Part shown: positions 58,011 to 64,000 of the stretch, in pieces | Layout of the letters: every line of letters begins with the position of its first letter | Position numbering within the stretch: position 1 is the first letter of the stretch | Source: Diogma glabrata | Taxonomy: Eukaryota > Arthropoda > Insecta > Diptera > Cylindrotomidae | Assembly: GCA_963693315.1 (NCBI GenBank) | Contig: OY856188.1 | Location: forward strand, 98,926,915 to 98,990,914 | Length of the DNA: 64,000 bases | Reading direction: 5' to 3' | Program-made: the position numbers and the translations under genes | Notes under the pieces: model-generated | Told to the model about the DNA's origin: nothing | Seen by the model: only the letters and a program-made list of their open reading frames with translations | Database searches by the model: none

Positions 58011-58390
58011 TAGATAAAATATCCTTTCTCACAAACAATAATTTATATAAATTGTTAAAGCAAAAATTAAATGTTAAATTAGAATCTTGTTCGGGAATTT
58101 ATAAAATAAAATGTGAATCTTGTGAAAAATGTTACATCGGCAAAACCGGAAGATGCTTCAAAGATAGATTCAAAGAACATCTTCCAATGAAGAAAAACAA
58201 ACAAAACTTAAAATCTTTTTTTGCAAACCATTTAGTCGATAACAATCATAATTATACATGTTTTGAACAAAATCTAAAGGCTTTATATTTATGTAATCAA
58301 GGTTTTCTAATGGATTCTCTTGAAGAATATGAAATTTACAAAGGATTCAAAACACAACCAAATTTAATTTTGAATGACAAACTTTCTTAA
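58011..58390 (+). pseudogene. Penelope-like element, GIY-YIG endonuclease fragment
   Basis: The frame from about 58041 to 58390 contains SGIYKIKCESCEKCYIGKTGR, with GIY and YIG 13 residues apart, then RFKEH and SLEEYEIYKGF with the expected Glu, and ends ILNDKLS. It lines up with residues 100-205 of the nuclease at 19042. The two fragments (57429-57770 and here) are in the right order for one element with 240 bases inserted, or for two truncated copies. Confidence 0.8.
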
Positions 58391-59239
58391 GGCTCAAATG
58401 TTTTATACAATTCCGTTTTGGAATAAATCAATTAAAAATTTCTGTAACAAACATATTTCATTCATAAAATTTTAATAGTAAGCTTCTAAATTTTGTTTAT
58501 AAAATGAAATTTTATTTAAGTTATTTCAATTAAAAATTTTTTATTCGCCTACATATTAAAGTGTTACTTTATTACTGTGATTTGCCGCCTAAAAATGTCA
58601 CTTTTTAACTATTTATTTTGTTGTCATAGTTACGTCCAAAAGAGTAAAATGCATTTGTATTTGTTTAAATTCTATGAAAAATAGAATTTTTTATCAAAGC
58701 AACCCTTAAATTCAAAATTTCATTATCCAATTCAAATAGTTGTTATCATTTGCTGTCATGGTTATACAAAAATTTGGAAAAGATAACAAATATTTTGTCA
58801 AAGGTTACTTATTCCACAGATTTTTATTTTTAAATTTATACAAATTTATAATTTTAAATTAGAATAAACAAATTTTTTTTAAATATTTTGCTTGCGGCGA
58901 ATAAAAAATAGTATATGATGCACGGACGTATCTTATACTAAATCTTTAGCTTTACGTCCTAGCATCATAATGCACTATTTTTTTAAGTATGCTTTTTATC
59001 AAACAAAAAATTTTGTTGAATGATAAATGTTTTATTTTGATATTTATAATATTTTGAAACGTTTGAAAATTAACATTAATGTTCGAAACGCGAAACATAT
59101 ATTATAAATTAAGTTGTTTATGGCAAATAATAAATTTATTTTAGATAAATTATTCTATCAAATTTAAACAACTTGGAGGAGACTAAACCATCATTATATT
59201 TTAATTTATTAACAAAATTAAAATATTATTAAAATGTTT
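58391..59239. other. Unassigned AT-rich sequence with one repeated segment
   Basis: 58888-58930 (TTGCTTGCGGCGAATAAAAA, then ATGATGCACGGACGTA) recurs at 61648-61692. No gene or other feature. Confidence 0.5.
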
Positions 59240-59655
59240 ATAAAAAACATGGTGGAAAAAAACACCTGTTGTATGGTGGACCCTCCAACCTTTTATCCAA
59301 TGTACTCCAAAAGCTGTTAAAATCTTGGTCATGTTTGAAAGCTTTTACCAACGTTTCATGAAAATCGGTTGGTAATTGGAGGCTACAGAAGGGATAAACA
59401 CCTGAAAAAAAAACTTTTTAACCGGAAGTGTCAAACCGAAAGTTGGTATGCAGAAATATTGGAAGCAGCACTAAAACTTTATATACCAAGTTTCAATAAG
59501 ATCATAAGCCGGGATTATAAGTTATTGAAGATTTAAACTTAGAGGTGTTTGGTAAACCCCCCGCCATTTGGTCCAAATTTAAAATGAACCTAGAACTTCA
59601 ATTTTCAAGTGAACCTGGATCATTTGCCAAAGTTTCATCATAATTCTATATGTAT
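59240..59655 (+). repeat. Partial copy of the giant inverted repeat arm
   Basis: Matches the inner part of the left arm (about 3425-4110) in the same orientation: CACCTGTTGTATGGTGGACC, CCAATGTACTCCAAAAGCTG, ACCAACGTTTCAT and CCTGGATCATTTGCCAAAGT. It shows that the arm sequence is a dispersed family and not only a local duplication. Confidence 0.75.
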
Positions 59656-59698
59656 ACATGGATAATATGTATTAAACAATATTAAAAATATAGACGAG

Positions 59699-60430
59699 CT
59701 GAAATCTCAAGCTCTGAGATATCAAGACTTCGGTTTTGGTTAAGAATTTTGATATAGTTTTCGGCATACGAATTTTATGAGGACATTGTTTTTAGTTTTG
59801 GGCAGCGATGTATATCAAACATAACTGTTAAAGTAAAAGTTATCTCTGTTTAAAAACTTATTACAAAACTAACGAAACATCAATACGTTGCCGGAAAATC
59901 ATAACAGATCATAAATTAACATAATTTAGTGAAAAGATGATACAATCAGCAAACTACTCAAAAACCTCTCCATTTAGCGTTTCGAGAAAATATTACAAAA
60001 TCACAAATTCACATTTCTTTCAAAACTCCAAAAATATTGCAAAAATTAAATAAAATTATACTTTTGCAAAATTCCAAAAATATTCCAAAAATTATTACAA
60101 AATCAAAGATTAAAGTTTTTTCAAAAATTCAGAAAATATTGCAAAAATTATAACAAAATCAAAAATTAAAACTTTTTCCAAAATTCTAAGAATATTGCAA
60201 ACATTATTACAAAATCAAAAATACAAACATTTTTCAAAATTCCAAAAATATTTCATAAATTATAACAAATTCAAAAATGTACATGTCATTTACGTCATAC
60301 AACAGCTAAATTTTTTTTTTCCAAAAAATCAGTAGGTCCTAAAACGTCGAGAAATGTCAAAAAGGTGGGGCTAAGAATTTTACTTTTGGCTCATGAATGC
60401 AATACTAAAGTTTTTTCCAAACCGAAGTAA
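59699..60430 (+). mobile_element. Repeat family A, copy 4 (0.7 kb)
   Basis: Starts CTGAAATCTCAAGCTCTGAG and ends AAACCGAAGTAA. The subterminal inverted pair is ACTTCGGTTT (59727-59736) and AAACCGAAGT (60419-60428). Relative to copy 2 the same C-to-T change is present at one end and the complementary change at the other. The interior is a shortened version of the AT-rich units. Confidence 0.65.
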
Positions 60431-60478
60431 CTTTATATGTGTATTCGATGAAATGCTCAATTAAAGTTTTTGTTTTAC

Positions 60479-61892
60479 CAGTGGCGAAGCGTCGGTATAG
60501 ACACACTAGACAGTGTCTACCCAAACATAATATAAATATAAAACTTTATTTTCATATTGTTCGCATAATGTCGACTTAATACTATTTTGTCAAACGTTTA
60601 AAGAAAATCATTAAGTTTTAGTACAATAATTAGAACAAAAACAATTCAGCTATGTTCCTGAAACTTTAATACAAAAGTTTCCCAGTTTCATACAAACAAC
60701 TACAACAAATTTTCAACTTTTCCTTTTTTTGGATAGACAATTTTGTTTGTGTCTATTTTTGTTTATATATTTTGTTTCCAAATTTTTTGAGAAACATATT
60801 ATGGAAAACATTTTTGACAAAAATTGTAATTATTAGTTAGATGTTTCTTGAGCAATTTTTGTGTGATTCCAGATTCGATTCCACGACTTCTGAATAACAG
60901 GAACAGCTGGAAAATAGATTTGGATATTTGATTTTGGATTATTTTTTGGAATATTTTTAGAATTTTGAAAAAAGTTTCAATCTTTGTTATAATTTTTGCA
61001 ATATTTTTGGCATTTTGGGAAAAGTTTGAATTTAATTAATTAATTTAATTATAATTTTGTTATAATTATTGCAATATTTTAAGAGTTCTAGGAAAAGGTT
61101 GAATTTGTGATTTTGTTATATTTATTGCATTAATTTTGGAATTTTGAAAACAGTTTCAATTTTTGATTTTTAAACAATTTTTAGAAAATTTTTGGCATGT
61201 TGAAAAACTTTAAATTTTATTATAATTTTTGGAATATTTTTAGAATTTTGAAAAAGTTTATTTGTTTTTTCAAACAATTTTGGTGAACATCCCAAATAAT
61301 TTTGTGTGAATAGACTTTTTAAATTAAATTTATTAGTGTTTTATTTATAATTTTTATTTATATTAGTTTTGGATGCGTTCGGTTCTTAAATTTTCTGTTT
61401 TTTTATTATACCAATTACAAAATACAAAATATTTTTTCACCTACATTTTCAAACTTGAACTAATATTTAGTTCATGATTTGTGATCCAAAAACAAAGTTG
61501 GATCTCAATTTGCATGTAAAATTTAAGCAGATCCGGATCACACGGTTTCATGAAATGCAGCTAATATCCTTTATCTTTTGTAGAAAATATTTTTATTTCA
61601 AAATTTTTAAAATTTAAAATTTTTATTTAGATTGAACAATCTTTTTTAAATATTTTGCTTGCGGCGAATAAAAAATATAGTATATGATGCACGGACGTAG
61701 GTCATTTTAAGCTTAATGTGGGTGCAAATCTCGGTTGGCGCTTCTACTCGCAAACTCCACATACGTCCAAAAACTTTAGCTTTCTGTCCTTTCATCTTAA
61801 TGTACTATTATTAGTTTCAACTGGCATATTAATAAGACTTTTGAATATGTCTATAGTGTCTACCCTAGTTTCAGAACCACGCTTCGCCACTG
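60479..61892. mobile_element. Non-autonomous hAT-like element, 1.4 kb
   Basis: The tips read CAGTGGCGAAGCGT at the left and the exact inverse ACGCTTCGCCACTG at the right. Near the ends GACAGTGTCTACCC and its mirror GTAGACACTATAGAC form a second inverted pair. Flanks TGTTTTAC (60471-60478) and CGTTTTAC (61893-61900) match at 7 of 8 bases. CAG-type tips and 8-bp duplications fit hAT. No transposase remains; the interior has AT-rich units like those of family A (60945-61260). Confidence 0.75.
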
Positions 61893-61900
61893 CGTTTTAC

Positions 61901-62580
61901 CCACATACAGCCTTCCAAAAGTAATTTATTTTTCCTAGAATTATATTTGTTGTTTGATTTTCTCTTAAAGTTAAAATAACAATTTTCTTTTATGTGTGAG
62001 AAAAAAAGAACAAGAATTTTTATAAGTAGACAAATTTGGTTCTCACTCTTTAAGGATATTTTTCCGCATTACGAACAAAACAACAACAACAACAAAATGA
62101 CATAATTTTTCACATACCAATCTGAATGAATGATCTGGAATCTAGAACAAAACTGTAAAACAAAACTTCATTGAAAAACGAAAATTGAACAATGAAAATT
62201 GAAAAATTTTGTGCGATAGTTTCAATACTCTCGGAAGTGGTAAAATAGTTGCAAAAATTGAAAAGTGTCTGCAAAAACCGTTATATTTTTTATGTTGTAA
62301 CTGTTAACTTGATTAGATTTTTTGTAGGAGGGAAAAATTTCGACTTCATTATGTTTATTTGGGAGCTCCATTTTTAAAACAGCTATTGAACTACTTTAAG
62401 TTGTTAAGAGAATTTGTAGTTTTAGATATTCCAACGTTCATAATTTCTCTATTATTTAAGGAAAAGTCCATAATTTTGATCAAATTCTGTCACTATTCTG
62501 ACCTATAAAATCAGATTATGTATTAGTTTGGTTTAAAATGTACTGTGGCAAACAAATTGAAAAAACTTTAATTAACGTAT
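61901..62580. other. Unassigned AT-rich sequence
   Basis: No feature recognised before the Gypsy remnant. Confidence 0.5.
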
Positions 62581-63695
62581 GAACTGGGGCAAGTGTTTCG
62601 GCGTTTCATAAACGAAATTGTTCTAGATTTAGACTTCTTATTCGTCTACATCGACGGTATATTAGTGGTTTCGATGAATGAGGAACAACACAAACTCCAT
62701 CTGAAACAACTCTTGCAGAAAATAAACGAGTTTTGTGTACATATAAAGAGTTCCAAATGTGTTTTTGGCGTAGAGACTCTCGACTTCCTCAGCCACACGA
62801 TTTCACCTAATGGTATTCTGCCTTCTCAAGAACTAATTAATACCGTAATGGAATTCGCAGCACCATAACATCAATCAAACGTATTCAGAAATTCGTCGGT
62901 ATGATAAACTATTAACATCGATTCATACCGAAACTAGCTGAAACACTTGCTCCAGTTCATACACACTTGACTGTTTTACTAAAAACGCCGGAGAAGTATT
63001 ACCACATAGTAACAATGATTGTTAACTTTCAGACGCGGAAATTAAATACGCCGCATTCGATAGACAGCTGCATCTCGCAATTTACCTAGCTATAAAACAC
63101 CACAAACCTCTTACAAGCGCGATACAGTCTACAACACAACGCATTCCAAGGCAGATTGCTTCCATGTAGATTTTATAAGTCAAAAAGTCCAACTGGACAA
63201 TTCGAAATTCCACAATCTCGTGTCGAACACATTCATATAATTATCGCAGGACCGCTTCATCTTTTTAATTGATGTTCGTATATTTTAACTTGCGTTGATC
63301 GGTTCACTCGATGTCTATAAACTTTTAATACGTCTGACATGTCCGCTGCTACCATAGCGACGATATTTGTCAACAATTACGTATCACGATTATATATCAC
63401 AACCGTCAGTATATATCACAATTCACAACTGAACGTTTTCATCTATAACTAAAAGCAGCACTTGGGGCCAGAAGCAACACCACAAGATGGAGCTCCGATA
63501 TGATGATCATTCTTTTAGGTATTCAAGTTACAGTGAAAGTAGATTCGAAATGCTCACCCACAGAACTCGTCTACGAGCAGACACTAAAACTACCCGGTGA
63601 ATTCTTCGTCAAAAATCCTCTTTCACAGCTACCTTTCTAGTCATGATACTGTCATTGATCAACTTCGAAATACAATGCACAATTTAATTCTAAAA
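62581..63695 (+). pseudogene. Ty3/Gypsy retrotransposon pol remnant (RT end, RNase H, integrase)
   Basis: The frame 62593-62868 contains FRRFINEIVLDLD, LFVYIDGILVVS, then HLKQLLQKIN, SSKCVFGVETLDFL and GILP. This is the Ty3/Gypsy RT palm; the usual catalytic Y-I-D-D is Y-I-D-G here, so one catalytic Asp is lost. Beyond multiple stops and shifts, an RNase H-like FDRQLHLAIYLAIKHH (about 63055-63105) and integrase pieces follow: VEHIHIIIAGPL (63230-63265, where the first catalytic Asp is also changed), CVDRFTR, DMSAATIATIFVNNYVSR, and a tail around LRNTMHNLILKA. Gag, protease and LTRs were not identified. The decay is advanced. Confidence 0.8.
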
Positions 63696-64000
63696 GCTAC
63701 TGTTATGATAACACCAATGTTATCATGTTGTCAATGTTATATGTACCAATGTTACTTGATAGTTTAATCCAAAAAATGATGTAATTTATTAATACTTGCT
63801 TGCTTGATAGCTCAATCCAAAGTGATTTTATTTATTATCTCAATAATCCAATACAATAATAAAAATACTTAAATCTAGTACAATAGAAAAATCTACTACA
63901 TATTAATAATATATTAATGAAATGATGTAAGGGTGCTTCATAACATCCCTTACCCCTTATAATAATTTTTTTTTCGATAAGAGAAAAAAATTATTTAATA
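63696..64000. other. Possible LTR-like or unassigned sequence
   Basis: Begins near TGTTATGATAACACCAATGT directly after the integrase remnant and contains several TGTTA repeats. A TG start at this place could be a 3' LTR, but no second copy lies in the window, so this is unproven. Confidence 0.25.

Noticed and set aside
61718..61924. 68-codon plus-strand frame
   Set aside because: Runs across the right end of a hAT element; no domain.

Overview
This window is a eukaryotic, strongly AT-rich stretch (by eye about 70% A+T or more) that looks like a transposable-element graveyard from an insect or closely related arthropod. The evidence is the mix of element classes seen in such genomes: jockey/I-type and RTE-type non-LTR retrotransposons, a Penelope-like element with a GIY-YIG nuclease, Helitron pieces, several hAT-type non-autonomous elements with 8-bp target duplications, a short LTR element, and a Ty3/Gypsy remnant. 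I find no convincing host gene, and no bacterial-type operon, rRNA or CRISPR array. The species cannot be told from the sequence.

Layout. 1-2000: a dispersed repeat and the 5' end of a non-LTR element. 2001-28071: a roughly 26-kb interval bounded by long inverted arms (2001-4111 and 25331-28071) made of related subrepeats. Inside it are a hAT (4123-5368), a perfect 55-bp-stem hairpin, a long AT-rich repeat with subterminal inverted repeats (family A, 6349-8757), an inverted-repeat element carrying a tRNA-like core (8850-9166), Helitron coding and terminal pieces with a 9-bp minisatellite (10884-11855), a foldback whose two ends both look like Helitron 3' ends (11851-13575), a jockey-like retrotransposon with a poly-A tail (minus strand, 13611-15480), a short non-LTR 3' end (16829-17442), a Penelope-like fragment with a hammerhead-like motif (18742-19905), and a second non-LTR element (20105-25328) split by a 2.5-kb minus-strand LTR element (22079-24607).

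28072-45200: tandem arrays (57-bp units; 88/121-bp units), a 2.8-kb element with 21-bp terminal inverted repeats and a broken DDE-like gene (34141-36962), and a 2.7-kb hAT (37784-40519). 45205-49810: an element with about 490-bp terminal inverted repeats. It carries a frameshifted gene of an uncharacterised Cys/His-rich family and is itself invaded by a 554-bp palindrome and a family A copy. 50306-51404: a deleted hAT keeping the transposase C-terminus. 53773-57130: an almost full-length but mutated RTE-type element (minus strand). 57429-58390: two Penelope fragments around a hammerhead-like motif. 59240-61892: an arm fragment of the giant inverted repeat, family A and another hAT. 62581-63695: a Ty3/Gypsy pol remnant.

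The genes do not form a pathway. The window records nested insertion and decay. Paired terminal repeats give internal empty-site controls that date two insertions, and an interrupted reading frame dates a third. All protein-family assignments rest on motif recognition by eye, without database searches. Coordinates of repeat ends were read from alignments made by eye and may be off by a few bases.
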